From Melastoma dodecandrum (taxonomy: Eukaryota; Streptophyta; Magnoliopsida; Myrtales; Melastomataceae), in the NCBI GenBank assembly GCA_029817715.1, contig JARUPY010000537.1, positions 930,001 through 994,000 on the forward strand: a stretch of 64,000 bases of DNA, read 5' to 3'. The notes under the pieces were generated by a model. That model was not told the origin of the DNA. It searched no databases and worked only from the letters and a program-made list of their open reading frames with translations. Position 1 is the first letter of the stretch. The number at the start of each line of letters is the position of its first letter. Shown here piece by piece: positions 34,842 through 46,142 of the stretch. The translations under genes were made by a program, and so were the position numbers.

Positions 34842-34880
34842 TATAAAGGAAACACAAAAACGCACGTTCCTTTATATCAA
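34838..34880. repeat. Perfect 14-bp inverted repeat at the TNL break
   Basis: ttgatataaaggaa (34838-34851) and ttcctttatatcaa (34867-34880) are exact reverse complements around a 15-base loop. The left arm supplies the stop codon of the truncated TIR-NBS gene. The 69-bp repeat array begins four bases after the right arm. Confidence 0.9.
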
Positions 34881-34883
34881 AAG

Positions 34884-35021
34884 CTGTTAAGAGTATTCCA
34901 AAGTCATCCCCCTGTTGGAGTAGAAGAGACACAGGTGAAATCTTATTGGCGACTCTTAAGAGTATTTAGAAAGCAAGCTCGGGTGGGAGTGCAAGAGAAA
35001 CCGCATAAACCGTATCAAAAG
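34884..35021 (+). repeat. 69-bp repeat array 1, two units (A-B)
   Basis: The units are 34884-34952 and 34953-35021, each exactly 69 bases. In the frame starting at 34884 they read LLRVFQSHPPVGVEETQVKS... and LLRVFRKQARVGVQEKPHKP..., with no stop until after a partial third unit. The first unit is of type A (Pro-rich) and the second of type B (Arg/Gln-rich), the same alternation as in array 2. The family is unknown to me. Confidence 0.88.
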
Positions 35022-35529
35022 TTGTTAATGTTAGAAATTTTTGATTTGGACTTCCATTAATGGCTTATTTTTTACTTAAGTTTTATTTATTTTATTTTAT
35101 TATTAAAGTATATTTCATAAAACAGTGACATAAGACACTGCATGAAATCCCGTTAAAATATTGTGATTGCTAAAGTTATTAGGATATGCGCATCTCGTTT
35201 ATTTGACGTGGTTTACGGCTGGGTGTAGGCTATTTTATATCCTATGGTCTGTTGATGGATAGGACCATAAGTTATACAGATTATGGTTATTCACGGCTAG
35301 GTCCCTTCCTCTGTCATTCAGGGCAAAACTGACTTTTCACGAGGAAACCGTTAGAAGATCTACGTCGTTCGGGTAGAAATCTTCAGGTTTACGGTATGGC
35401 GAACATGGCGAATACATGTACGTTTTCTTTTCCCTTGATCTTTCTCGGTGACCGTAATTCCGCGTAACCGATCCAATCTTCCGCTGTTTATTTTTGTGTT
35501 TGTGATATATGTGATTGTGTAATTTCTCA
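35022..35529. other. Spacer separating the two 69-bp repeat arrays
   Basis: About 508 bases, AT-rich at first (ttttatttattttattttatt) and then mixed. It begins inside a partial unit (ttgttaatgttagaa). It may be an insertion that split one array, but no terminal repeats were found. No gene is seen. Confidence 0.5.
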
Positions 35530-35873
35530 CGGTTAAGAGTATTCAAAAGTCCTCCACCTGTCAGAGTACAAGAGCACCGCTGAAATCATATCTGCTACTC
35601 TTAATTGTATTTAGGAAACAAGCTCGTGAGGGAGTTCAAGAGAAACCACTGAAATTGAATCAAAAGCTGTTAAGAGTATTCCAAAGTCCTCCGCCTGTCG
35701 GAGGACAAGAGACACCGGTGAAATCTTTTCGGCAACTCTTAAGAGTACCTAGAAAGCCAGCTTGTGTGGGAGTGCAAGAAAAGCCATTGAAATTCTATCA
35801 CCGATTGTTTAGAGCATTCAAAATTCCCCGGGTGTGGGAATGCATGGGGAATCGTAGAAATCCTACGAGTTAC
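35530..35873 (+). repeat. 69-bp repeat array 2, five units (A-B-A-B-A')
   Basis: Units start at 35530, 35598, 35667, 35736 and 35805. The first has a one-base deletion and the others are 69 bases. They read LLRVFQSPPPVGGQETPVKS... (A), LLRVPRKPACVGVQEKPLKF... (B) and a diverged LFRAFKIPRVWECMG. Units 3-5 form an open frame of 74 codons without an ATG start (first codon TTG). Frame retention over several units suggests descent from coding sequence. No LRR consensus fits, although the 23-residue period is close to LRR length. Confidence 0.88.
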
Positions 35874-35999
35874 TGTTAAAAGAATTCAGAGGCTGCGTGT
35901 GCCCTGCAACAGGTACGCTAACAGTGACAAAGATCAGTTTGAAATCCTTCAAATTCTTATGTTTCTTGGAAGCTGCACAATGTGCCTTTGTCCTTGACA

Positions 36000-36325
36000 T
36001 TTTGTAGATACTGTGGCAGCCTTCCCCTCACTCTTTGAAGATTTAGGTCGCTTATCAGCTGGTGCAAAAGGAACAGGAAGATGTAGTTTATAAACCCAGC
36101 TGAGCTCTGGGCAGAAAGATCACAGGCAAAAATACGTTACGATGGACTAGATGATACCGAGAGTATTCCTTTATGCTTTATATGGAACACACTGGAATGT
36201 TATGTTCCTCGTATGTATTTTTTCAATGGACTAGTTTCGGTGCATGATTTGCTACGTGGTTTGGATATTAGCACTCTTCATGAAGAATCCCTGCCTTCTT
36301 TCTGGTGGGAATAGACCCAGCGATA
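36000..36325 (+). pseudogene. Decayed NB-ARC remnant (GLPL to MHD region)
   Basis: Translation in mixed frames shows RYCGSLPLTL* (GLPLA motif region), IRYDGLDDTES (the linker before RNBS-D), and VHDLLRGLDISTLHEESLP. The last matches the MHDLLRDMGR..HEESP region of TNLs. Stops and frame changes are frequent, and pieces between these landmarks are missing. It follows the truncated TIR-NBS gene and covers the part that gene lacks, so it may be its displaced 3' half or a different TNL. No TIR, P-loop or LRR is recognisable. Confidence 0.65.
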
Positions 36326-37949
36326 CGGACTATATTCTCAATGACAACATGGTAAGCACATCTATATCATGATTGGAAGTTCGAGCAGGTACCTTACTTT
36401 TCCTCCACAATGCGAATAGACAGGAGTGCAAGCGACTGATTGTATTGGTCAGCAAATAGTGCTGATGCAATTGTTTTTAACAGACGGTGGAATTGTAGAT
36501 TACGAAGCTCTACATATTTAGGATGTGTTTGATTCGTTGGAAGTTGGAAGGAGTCGAGCAGATGGAGAGGGAATTAATGAGATTCGTGAAAAAAGGTGAA
36601 AAGTTATAACATCGCTGATGATCACGAAAAGTCGCGGAATCAAAGAGAGCCTTGAGGAATGTTATGTCGCCTGACCAAATACATGAGAACTTACACGATC
36701 GGAGATGCATCAATGTGAAAATACCTCGCCGGCCTTTATCTTGCTCAAAAAGGTTCATCAGGATAATCTTTGCATGACATTTGAAGACCAATCAGAATTG
36801 TTATCTTCCCTTTCTATTTTTCCGACATTGAGTAACTTTTCCTACAAGAATAGAAAACATTTCGTGCATATAAGAAAATGACTTCCTAAAGTTTAAGCGC
36901 ATTTGGTAATATACAAAACTATTTTGTACTGAAATCACCAACACAACATAAGTGATTAGTACCATTCGTTGCATACTTATAGAATTTCTTTCGTGATTTC
37001 GCAGTATACATGAAAACAGGTATGCACAACCCATTGAGAGGGATGCACACATCTAAAACAAGTGAGATTATTACATAAAAAGTATTTCCTCTTATTTATT
37101 TTAGCAGTGGGAAACAAACAAATCTGGCATTACCAATCTTCTCTATAAGTCATAATGTAAATAACAATTTTTCATTTAAAACATCGATTGATTGTTTAAT
37201 ACAAATATATTTTTATGCTTTTCATAAAAATGGTCCTAATTTCTTTTATTTTAATTTTTATATGTTCAATCACCCTATTCATTCTAATAACTATTCAACA
37301 TAATTTATAAATTAATATCAATATGAAATAAATTCATGTTAGTTCGATTATTATTGTTCTGTAAGATCAAATTAATCACTTAAATTTTAAGAATTTATAC
37401 GTAGTTTTGTATTATATTCTTTATTTAGTCATTATTACAGATGAATGCATCTTCACTAGGAATTACTATTCCACTGGGAATAACCAGTCTATTCTGCTGA
37501 ATTGCTAATTTCGCGAACAAAAAAACAAATCGTTAGTGCTTTCATCTATTTATTATGAAAATAATCGGCAAGATTGGTATGAAAATGTGAACTTTGATAT
37601 AATCTCAAAGCAGATACATAAACAAAAGACTACTTGGATGATTCTTTGATTGGCCTCCCTGGATGATGTCTTCCCCAGTTATTGAGTTTGGCCGCACGTA
37701 AAGGATATATAACCGGTAAACAAAAGACTTGGAAGCGGGCAAAGTCGTTATGCTTATTCCTCAATGTCATCGGCAATGGCAAGTAACCCGAAAACAAACA
37801 ATTTAAGATTAAATCTATCGAGTGCAATGTCGTGTTGCTTGATATTGTTGCTAACATTGACTTTGTTTGTTTATGTACGATGAACAAGTAAACCTGATAT
37901 AATGTGAGATGAATTAATAAACAAAGGAGGATTTGAATTTGTTTGCAGA

Positions 37950-38507
37950 TGAAACATGTCGCGATATAACGAGGACTAACACATGGTTAAAGAAATAAAC
38001 GAGCATTAATATAAAAAAAACAAGAGTACGATTATGTAAACAAGAACACTTACTTCCATTTCTGGAACGAGAATACAAGGAGACAATCAAGCAGTCATCC
38101 GGGGTCGTTGAATGATTGTTGTGTTTTTATTACAAATGACTGACCGCATATTTATACTAAAACTTAATCATATTCAGACAATAATCGCTAATAAAACTGC
38201 TAACACAACTGCTAGGCACATTTTGCACATGTTTTATTTAAACTAACTGCAAACCATCAACTTCGACCAAGTCATGATGAAGTTCCTATCGAAAATTGGC
38301 TAAGTCTTAAAACTTCATCTGGAACTCTTCCTTTGATTGTCACCTTCTTCGACATGCTCTCTATCAAACTTAACCTCGTCCATACTTCGACACGCTCTGC
38401 CTTGACGTGGACTTCTTCGACGTCCTTGAACTTTGACCTGGCGCTCCTTCGACTACATCTGCTATCCCAATGATGGGCTCAAAATGGCCGGAACTTAGAG
38501 CGTAACA
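37950..38507 (-). mobile_element. Possible solo LTR (minus strand)
   Basis: Read on the minus strand, TGTTACGCTCTAAGTTCC begins at 38507. AGTATAAATATG (TATA-like, near 38160) is followed some 25-35 bases later by AATAAAAAC, the spacing and order of an LTR promoter and polyadenylation signal. No gag/pol is adjacent. The left edge is not defined and the copia assignment is only a guess. Confidence 0.35.
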
Positions 38508-38718
38508 TTCCTGGATAATTGAAAGCCAAAATGGCTTTACTATGTAAACGTAATTAGAGCATAACATTCCTGGATAATCCTAATATCTCTGAAACTCTAA
38601 GGAACAGATTAAACATGCCGATTACACGATCATTTGTGAATCGTGGATTCATTTAGTGTTTTGTAATTTTGATGTAGTTGGGAATTCTCAATGTAAAGAA
38701 ATAAAAAGCATGCATCAT

Positions 38719-38802
38719 GGGATGACCGGTTTTTTTTTTTTTTTGATATCAGCGGGGTTCGTGGTGGTCTTATTTTTTGCGTGCCCTCGGGATGACCGGT
38801 TT
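38719..38802 (-). mobile_element. 56-bp oligo(A)-tailed micro-retroinsertion with 14-bp target duplication
   Basis: gggatgaccggttt occurs at 38719-38732 and again at 38789-38802. Between them lie a T-run and about 44 bases (gatatcagcggggttcgtgg...). On the minus strand this is a short sequence ending in an oligo(A) tail, the structure left by LINE-type target-primed reverse transcription of a strongly 5'-truncated transcript. The source element was not identified. Confidence 0.75.
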
Positions 38803-39049
38803 GCACGTCGTTTTCCGAGTACTTTGTTCAATTTCAATCCAAACACAATAGATTGAACAAACACATGTGATGGTCATACCGATCCGAAACCAGCACCAGT
38901 GATATAATAACGAATGGATATAAATAAACACAGACTTGGAAGAGGTGCAATGCCTTTCGGTCAACTCGTTTATGTTTGGGTAATAAAAACTATACGACAA
39001 AAATTCTCTAAATATAAGCATTATTTAACTAAATAAATTCTTTTTGCAT

Positions 39050-39283
39050 ATGATTAATGCTAGTGGAAGATCACTTGTGAGTATGAGAATTTTCCAGATT
39101 ATTATTTATTACTTAGAAATCATTTATAAAGCGCATTGATATTGAATATTATGAAGCGTGGAAAATATGATTAATGCTAGTGGAATATCACCTGTGAGTA
39201 TGAGAATTTTCCAGATTATTATTTATTACTTAGAAATCATTTATAAAGCGCATTGATATTGAATATTATGAAGCGTGGAAAAT
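39050..39283. repeat. 117-bp tandem duplication
   Basis: 39050-39166 and 39167-39283 are the same 117 bases, starting atgattaatgctagtgga and ending gaagcgtggaaaat. I saw only two differences (g/t and t/c near the start), so it is recent. It has no coding content. Confidence 0.93.
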
Positions 39284-41990
39284 GTTATAAAGTTGTCCAA
39301 GTCTTGTGGTGAATATTTATAATCGTAAATACAAAATCGGTGAAACTTCTTGACTTGTTTATTTTGATTTTTCATGCATTTTGTAAGCATTAATCAGGCC
39401 ACAAGACTCCCACATTGTTGTTGTCAATATTAGAGAAAAAGTTTGATCGTGAGTTTGGAAAAAGATTTTCGTATTTCCTATATATGAAAAATTTCTGGTC
39501 TCGAAATTGCAACACCTTACTTGAATAAATACATAGATAGTTTCGCGTTGTTAGTACTGAAATCTTTATAAAGAATGTCGCCTTAAAAGAGATGAAAATT
39601 CTTAACGACTTAGATCACATCCTAAATGGTGGATTGATTTGAAAACGACCTCCCAATAAAATTTATTTCATCAAATTCAAACTCATTTCATTAGATAAAT
39701 ATGATGGCTAAGGCAGGTTTTCTCGTGGCAATTCAATCAAGTTTTATGATTTAGCTTTTCAGTTAATTGCTTATCAACTATTTCTTTGATATTTTGCAGC
39801 ACATTTTTTTCAATCTGTAGCTTACTGATTATCGATTTTGCCGAAGTAAAATATTACCCAACATATTGTGTCTTTTAAGTATGGTTTCTTATTTGGATTT
39901 GCGTCTTAACCCATTTATGTAATCGTGTCAAACATTCAAAACCAAAACACGAAAATATTATTAAACTTGTTATATAGAAGGTTGACATTTTATGACAGTT
40001 CAAAAGCATGCCGAGAATAACCTTTATGCACTTGAAATATTATTCAGAAAACACGTTTTTTTTTAAATCATCTAGTCGTTACATATTAAATATGTGATTA
40101 GAAAATATTTTTATATTTAAATATTTTATGATTAATAAAATATTAGTTATTTAACTAAATTCAAATAAAAATTATTCCTCGACAATATTGTTTGGATTAA
40201 AGGAAACTTTTTTATCCGCTAGTCCTTACCATAAATACTAAGATAATACAATTTTCCTCAAGAAATTGTATTTGACATTATTGAAACATAATTTTTAACA
40301 TTCTCAAAAGAGAAGAACATTAATTATATCAATCCAGGGTTGTTCCCAATGAAAATGTTAATCCCATGAATGAGTATGATCGAAAATGTGCACACTATTT
40401 TCTTATACCACAAGAGTTACTCCACTTATGCTGCGCGGATATTTGCTTCCATTTCTGAAAAAAATCATCAATGGGTGTGTGTACAAAGGTAAAACTTGTC
40501 GAATCACTATAAATTTTTGTGTCTTCATTTGCTTTTATTACTAGTATGCTTATGTCCAAATCAAATTAGAAATGGCTCGCACATAAGGCAAACCCGAACG
40601 ACACAAAAAGTTAATCGCTAAAACAGAATCTCTTACGTTGGCTTCTATTCTTCTTATCGGTCTTTTCGCATTTTTTCTAGATTATGAAATAAATTCAAAT
40701 CTACCATTAATTGATCTCAATCTAATATGATCGTCTTGTCATGTTATGTCTCCTTACAAGTTTATGCACACTGTAGAAGCTTCGTCCTCCGCTATTTATG
40801 GTTATGTGATTTTCATCGAAAGTTCCTACGTGAATGGAAAGACTAATTCACCCGCCCCTCGTAATCATAATCAAAAGTCCAACATGGTCGATCAAAATAG
40901 TGATGGCACTTATATCGATAATGCTTACCATGGCGGTTAATGGTAAAGAATTAGAAGTGGATAATAATTTCCAACGTTGTATTGTTCTACAAACACCAAT
41001 AAAGCTTACAGATATCCCCTGAAGTCATGATGACAATACAAGTTTTTGTTATTGTTTGCACGTAGGTGTTAAAATATTATTCAATTAGTATTCTAGTAAA
41101 AATAAATATATTATTTATTTTTCTGCTCGTATTTAATTTAACTATGACGCAAAAAACATCCGATAATTTTATTTAAGAATCCAAATATCTAGTATTAATA
41201 TTTAATATTAATTTAGTTCATAAAAATTAATATTTTATTGCAATTCCCGAATATAAAAAGAATTGTGTTTACAAAAACAAATAGAGACTATTCAAATATA
41301 TCACTAAATATATTGACTTATTGGTTCAAATATTATTCGAGCTCGATCATAATCCGATCCACATGGAAGCAGACCGCAACAAGTACAAACATATATGAGT
41401 AATGAATTCAACCAAAATATATGGACTTATTGAAGCAAATATTACCTAAGCTCGACCATAATCCGGTTCACATAGAAGCTAATCACAAAAAAAGTACAAA
41501 TATATATCTAAAATTATGTAAATTTATCATTAATAGGAATTAGGTCTATAAATTAATAATATCCTAATTTATACAAAATATAATATTTTCGTGTATAAAT
41601 GGGTTCATCCCGGTTAAACCCGGAACACGCACTATCATGTCGTATTAACATGTCCGTGTCTCCATTTTTCCGCAGTAGTTAATGCGCAACTGGATTTAAT
41701 ATTATCATATCTGATGCGCGAAACATTTTTGTTTAATCAAACAACGGTTGATATTGAGGAATGGTTTGACGGTGTAATAATTTTTATAGTATATTGTACT
41801 ATTTTTGGGCGTTGTCATCTCCATGTGCGATAGTAATTTTGGTTGACATTTTGATAACGTCCACTTTTATATTTTCATTGACTAATTCTCATTGTTCATC
41901 CTGATCGGTCAATGTAGTGATTAACTAGCAGCAAGTCACGATCACCCTAATATAATCTAGGTCAAATAATCGAATATATCAAAAATATTT
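39284..41990. other. AT-rich gene-free region
   Basis: No gene, RNA or intact element was recognised in about 2.7 kb. At 41310-41510 there is a diverged two-copy tandem repeat (period about 110 bases) whose shared text is gacttattg..caaatatta and gctcga.cataatccg. Confidence 0.5.
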
Positions 41991-41999
41991 AGCACGCAC

Positions 42000-42440
42000 T
42001 TTTCCGATTTAGCTAAACATTTCGAAAATATCATTTCACATCCTAAGTTGTGACGTTATGTCCATTATATCATCCGTTAATCGTCCCCGCTAACGTGGCG
42101 CTGACATGGCGACTAACTCGTCACGTATAATTTAAGCCAAATTGTCAAAATATATTTCAAACTTTACCTTTTTTTTTCCGATTTATCATAACATTTGAAA
42201 TATATCTTCGTATAACTTAATATTAGGACGTTATCTCAAAATAGGTTATACGAAGATATATTCCAAATGTTAGGATAAATCGGAAAAAAGAAATGATTAA
42301 TATATATTTCATAATTTGGCTTAAACTAAACGTGGCGCTGATGGCGTTAGTTGTTAGTGCCAAATACGCTTCCGTTAAAGTAAATGACTAACTTTACGAT
42401 GTAAGGTGATATTTTTCAAATGTTATACTGAATTGAAAAA
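42000..42440. mobile_element. Foldback (long inverted repeat) element
   Basis: The centre is near 42238. The inner arms ccgatttatcataacatttg... (42178-42216) and the reverse complement ending ...ataaatcgg (42249-42287) pair over about 39 bases with two mismatches. Pairing continues outward through aatttaagcc/ggcttaaa, cgtggcgctga and gatgt.a.gtgatattttt.aaatgtt, giving imperfect arms of about 200 bases. There is no coding content. This is a MITE/foldback structure sitting directly upstream of the PLAC8-type copy A. Confidence 0.75.
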
Positions 42441-42581
42441 AAAAATCGAAGTTTTTTGATAAATTTGATAATTTGGCATATAATTTAATATTTTGTTAAA
42501 TTATTGTTAACAAATATTAGAGGTCAAGGTGTTTCTTTTCGCAAATCTATACTTCCGAAAAAACAAATAAATCAGAACGCC

Positions 42582-42588
42582 TATATAT
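42582..42588 (+). promoter_or_regulatory. TATA box of PLAC8-type copy A
   Basis: TATATAT in cgcctatatatgaacccttag, 55 bases before the ATG at 42643. The same string in reverse orientation precedes copy B (around 48359-48366), so the promoter was duplicated with the gene. Confidence 0.55.
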
Positions 42589-42642
42589 GAACCCTTAGGG
42601 TGCCTCGGGGAGTTTAGTTTCTCAGAAGATCTGAGCTTAAGG

Positions 42643-43393
42643 ATGTATCCCAAGGTCGAGGAACGTCATCCGAGGCCGGATGCTGTTACATTCACCGGCG
42701 TGCCGATTGTTCTGCCCAATCGCCGCATGGGGAGCTGGACCACGGGTCTCTGCGGCTGTTGGGAAGATTTCACCAACTGTATGTCCGGGCTTTCATCCTT
42801 AACTAAGATATCTTTGTTTCTTCATAGAGCTCTCCGTAAAATCTTGCTTCGACAGGTTGCATTACCTGCTGGTGCCCCTGCGTTTCCTTCGGACAGAACG
42901 CCGAGATCATAGACAGAGGGAACACATGTAAGAAAAGACTATATACTTCCTGGCTTACCTTCTGTTACCAGTTTCAGGATGCTAGTGATACTTCTTCTGT
43001 AACAATACGCAGCGTGCGCATAGGCGGGATGCATGTTCTACTGCCTTGCCCACTTTGCCTGCAATGCTATGTACGCATGCACCTACCGTTCCAAGCTCAG
43101 GGGACAGTACTCAATCCCCGGCGGTCAGTGCGCCGATTTCTGCATCCACTTCTGGTGCCCCTTTTGTGCCGTCTGCCAGGAACATAGGGAGCTCGTCAAT
43201 CGTGGCCTCGACCCTTCAATCGGTAATTCCCCACCATTTCCTCGTGCCCGAATCGATCAGCTTTTACCGATCTCGAATTGACTTTTCCTCCCGGATGGTT
43301 TCATTAGGCTGGGTCGCCAACGAGGAGATGCAGAACAGGCAGATAGGGATGACAGTCCCGCCTGTGCCTCAACAGGGTATGACTCGCGCTTGA
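42643..43393 (+). pseudogene. PLAC8 / plant-cadmium-resistance-type gene, copy A, with in-frame stop
   Basis: Members are small membrane proteins that move or exclude divalent metals or control organ size. Exons: 42643-42778, 42856-42927, 43013-43222, 43308-43393, coding about 167 codons with consistent phases. Family motifs are SWTTGLCGCWEDFTNC, then [19 protein letters not shown] across the first splice, the second Cys block ([20 protein letters not shown]), [14 protein letters not shown] and a C-terminal GMTR. TAG at 43021-43023 in exon 3 replaces an Arg codon (CGT) at the aligned site in copy B, removing the second half. A shift to the AG at 43022-43023 would not restore frame. The ATG and TATA box are intact. 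It forms an inverted pair with 48306-47563. Confidence 0.85.
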
Positions 43394-43599
43394 CATGCCA
43401 TCTGCTGCCGACTCATCAAAGTCAGAATTAAATTTCTTTACTCGCTTCAGTTTAGTCCTTTTTCGTGAGAATCTTTTGATGATAACCGGTTGTGGTTGTT
43501 AAAACATTCCTACGTGTTGAGATTGGAATTAGTATTTCTACGTTTGATGTGCAAAACTTTTCTTTACTCAATGAATTGGGGTTGGTAGAAGTCAACTAT

Positions 43600-45340
43600 G
43601 AGGAATGCCGCTTATTGTCTTAATTACTACATATATATTATATATGTGGACTTCGTCATGGCTATGATATTAAATTTTGTCGAAATTTGTCAACTACTAA
43701 GCTTCAGTTGACAAACTGATCAAGTCAATGATATTGTGAACAATTAACTCTATCAACACAAACTTCAGATAATGCAGTTTAGGGTTACACCAATAGCACG
43801 CCCATAGTTATATTTGTACCAATGTTTCCTCTCTTTATAAATTTTTATAGTTTACTATCACGAACTTCTTAGTTCAATTTTTTAAAATAAAAAATTTATA
43901 TTTAAATTTCGATATGATCATACCATTATTTTTATATTCAAATACGATGTTTGTGTGGTTCAATTCCATTTTCTTATTCCTAGAGTCGTTCTATATGAAG
44001 AAGTGTTGGTCAGTTCAGAGTACAACATCTTTCTCTTAGAGCATTCATCACAAAATTTGAATATGCATTTACCAAAATACACGTGTCAATCATTCCTTTT
44101 GTGTGTAAGATATTAAGATATCTGGCGCGAAATGCCTACGTCCAGTCTTGGAGTGCTCCACCCTATCTATGTTGTACCACTAAATTAACAACAAGGGAAT
44201 ACGAGAGAGCTTGACATTTGCTCCAAAAGTCATGCCGTAATCGTATCAAAGCCATCACGGGTATCCGGTCATCGAAAGCTTATGAACACATCATAGCTGC
44301 TTCCACCGTAGCCATCGGCTCCGGCACCTGCCATAGACAACTCTACCTTGACTTTTTGTTGTATATCTTCGTGGTCTGGGGTTTAAATTGAGATATAAAG
44401 ACGAAGAATCGTTGCTGCATTAGATTAGGTATTAATTAGGTCACGTCACTCAGTAAATTATTGGTGAGATGTTTTCCGAAGCAAAGGGCATAATCTTTAT
44501 ATTACATTCATTACGCCTATATATTTTAACTAGTACCACAATTATGAAACATCTACCACGCTTAAATTCTCCAAATTTTCATGTTTTAGTAGGAAAATTG
44601 AAGTATTTTTTCACTCTTGGATCGTCGTCTGTTTAATAGATCAGTCAAGTAGGTTTTTTTCTAAGTTCGGCCATGTGAATTCATTGAATAAACCAAAGTT
44701 TTGCACATCAAGAGTAGCAATACTAATTCAAATTTCACAAGCCTCTATCGGTTATCATGGAAAGCTTTTCACTAAAAACCTGAAGGGAAGAAAGAACTTT
44801 CAGGTTTTCAAACACAACTTCAGTGTCATCGCTATTTCGATTGTCCACAAGTACAAAAACGAATCGTTCTTGAAGCCCACCATTCATCGTCAGTCAATTA
44901 AAAACGATCAGTCACATGAATTCAAATGAAATCGTGGGTGCTTGTCAAATGAACAAGTCCAAGCAATGGTCGCACTTTCTACGAAATCGTTCGGAAGACA
45001 TGTATTCCTAATTCTCTTTGTTCAATGTGAGGAAAACGACTTCATACCTCAAATCAATTTTTTTCTAGAACATGGCGTGCGTCCTTAACTATAATATTTT
45101 TTTATCCAAAAAATTATATAATTTATTTTCTTTTTACGAGTTTTATGGTGAAAAATATAAAAAAATTAAGCTTCAGTAAACCTCAAAAAGATTTTAAAAT
45201 AATGACCTCAGTAAAAATGTCCTTTACAATAATTATATCTTTTAGAATGGTTACGCATTTTCAACTTAGATGCTCGTAATTGTAATGACTAAACTATTAG
45301 CGTGATGAATAGTGTCCTTTTGCTTAGTAAAACATCTCAC
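43600..45340. other. Gene-free DNA between the inverted PLAC8-type genes, left part
   Basis: No gene is recognised. 44677-44800 (gaattcattgaataaaccaaagttttgcacatc...) is another copy of the sequence just downstream of each PLAC8-type gene (about 43545-43580 inverted, and 47377-47470). Confidence 0.5.
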
Positions 45341-46142
45341 CAATAATGTACAACTTCTCTTATACACGACTTCTCCGTGCTGAGACACAGGTTACTCCGT
45401 TTCGTGATTTCCTGCATCGCGACCCCTATGCTAAGGTTGGAATTTCTCCTACGGCGGCTCTTCACGACCCACACGACTTCTCCATGAACTTAGTCAAAAC
45501 GTCTTCACCTCCCCTGGTCAAGGCTAAAATCCTGTATTCGAGACTCCTGTGAGTTCGGACATAGTATAAAAGCAGATAGGCATGTCTGAACAGTAAAACG
45601 ACATATAGGAAAAAAAACACGCACATATCTGACTGAACAAATTGCCAACATGTCTGAACAATTGACAACATCGACGGTTTTCGACGATTACATGTCTAAA
45701 CTCACGGGAGTCCCGGACACGGGATTTTAGCCGCGACCCACCTCCCACTTTCCAGGACATTTCCCCAACAGAAGCTGTCCACAATCGCATTCCGCAGTGC
45801 GTGATCTTAAAGATAGGGCGACATGTACGGCCTCCCTCACACAACTCATGACTCATCTTCTTCTTTACGACAAAAACTCAGGTTTTATGGGAAGCGGAGG
45901 GATTTTGATCTCATACTTTTCAAACACTTAACGATCCGTGCTGGCCTTTTAAAGAGACAAATCTCAAATTTCGAAAGCAAATAACTATCTTTTCTGAAAC
46001 TTTTTCCTTCCGAAAATTGGAACAACCCCGTCGTTTGATTTTCATTCTTTATATATATATAACACTTGTCCGATTGTTAATCTATTATTTCCTTAAAATA
46101 TTATAATAAGAATTAATGCATTACGTGGAAGTGAAATCCACC
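45341..46142. other. Unassigned sequence with a 33-bp repeat shared with 46866
   Basis: Several short open frames on both strands, none with motifs. The string beginning cctcacacaactcatgactc and running 33 bases is present at about 45835 and again at about 46866, bracketing roughly 1 kb. No gene is supported. Confidence 0.45.

Larger units (their letters stand above)
36326..39049. other. Gene-free AT-rich region
   Basis: No coding gene is supported. It includes a possible solo LTR (about 37950-38507), a pair of 25-base repeats 59 bases apart (38494 and 38553, ttagagc.taacattcctggataat), and a small retro-inserted sequence at 38733-38788. Short open frames on both strands lack motifs. Confidence 0.5.

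Noticed and set aside
34838..34880. Hairpin considered as a microRNA precursor
   Set aside because: The stem is only 14 bp with a 15-base loop, too short for a plant precursor.
35530..35873. 69-bp array considered as CRISPR or as a stand-alone gene of 74 codons
   Set aside because: There are no spacers between units, the host is a plant, and the frame lacks an ATG start.
38733..38750. T-run considered as a polymerase III terminator
   Set aside because: No polymerase III gene lies upstream, and the flanking 14-bp duplication explains it as the tail of a retroinsertion.
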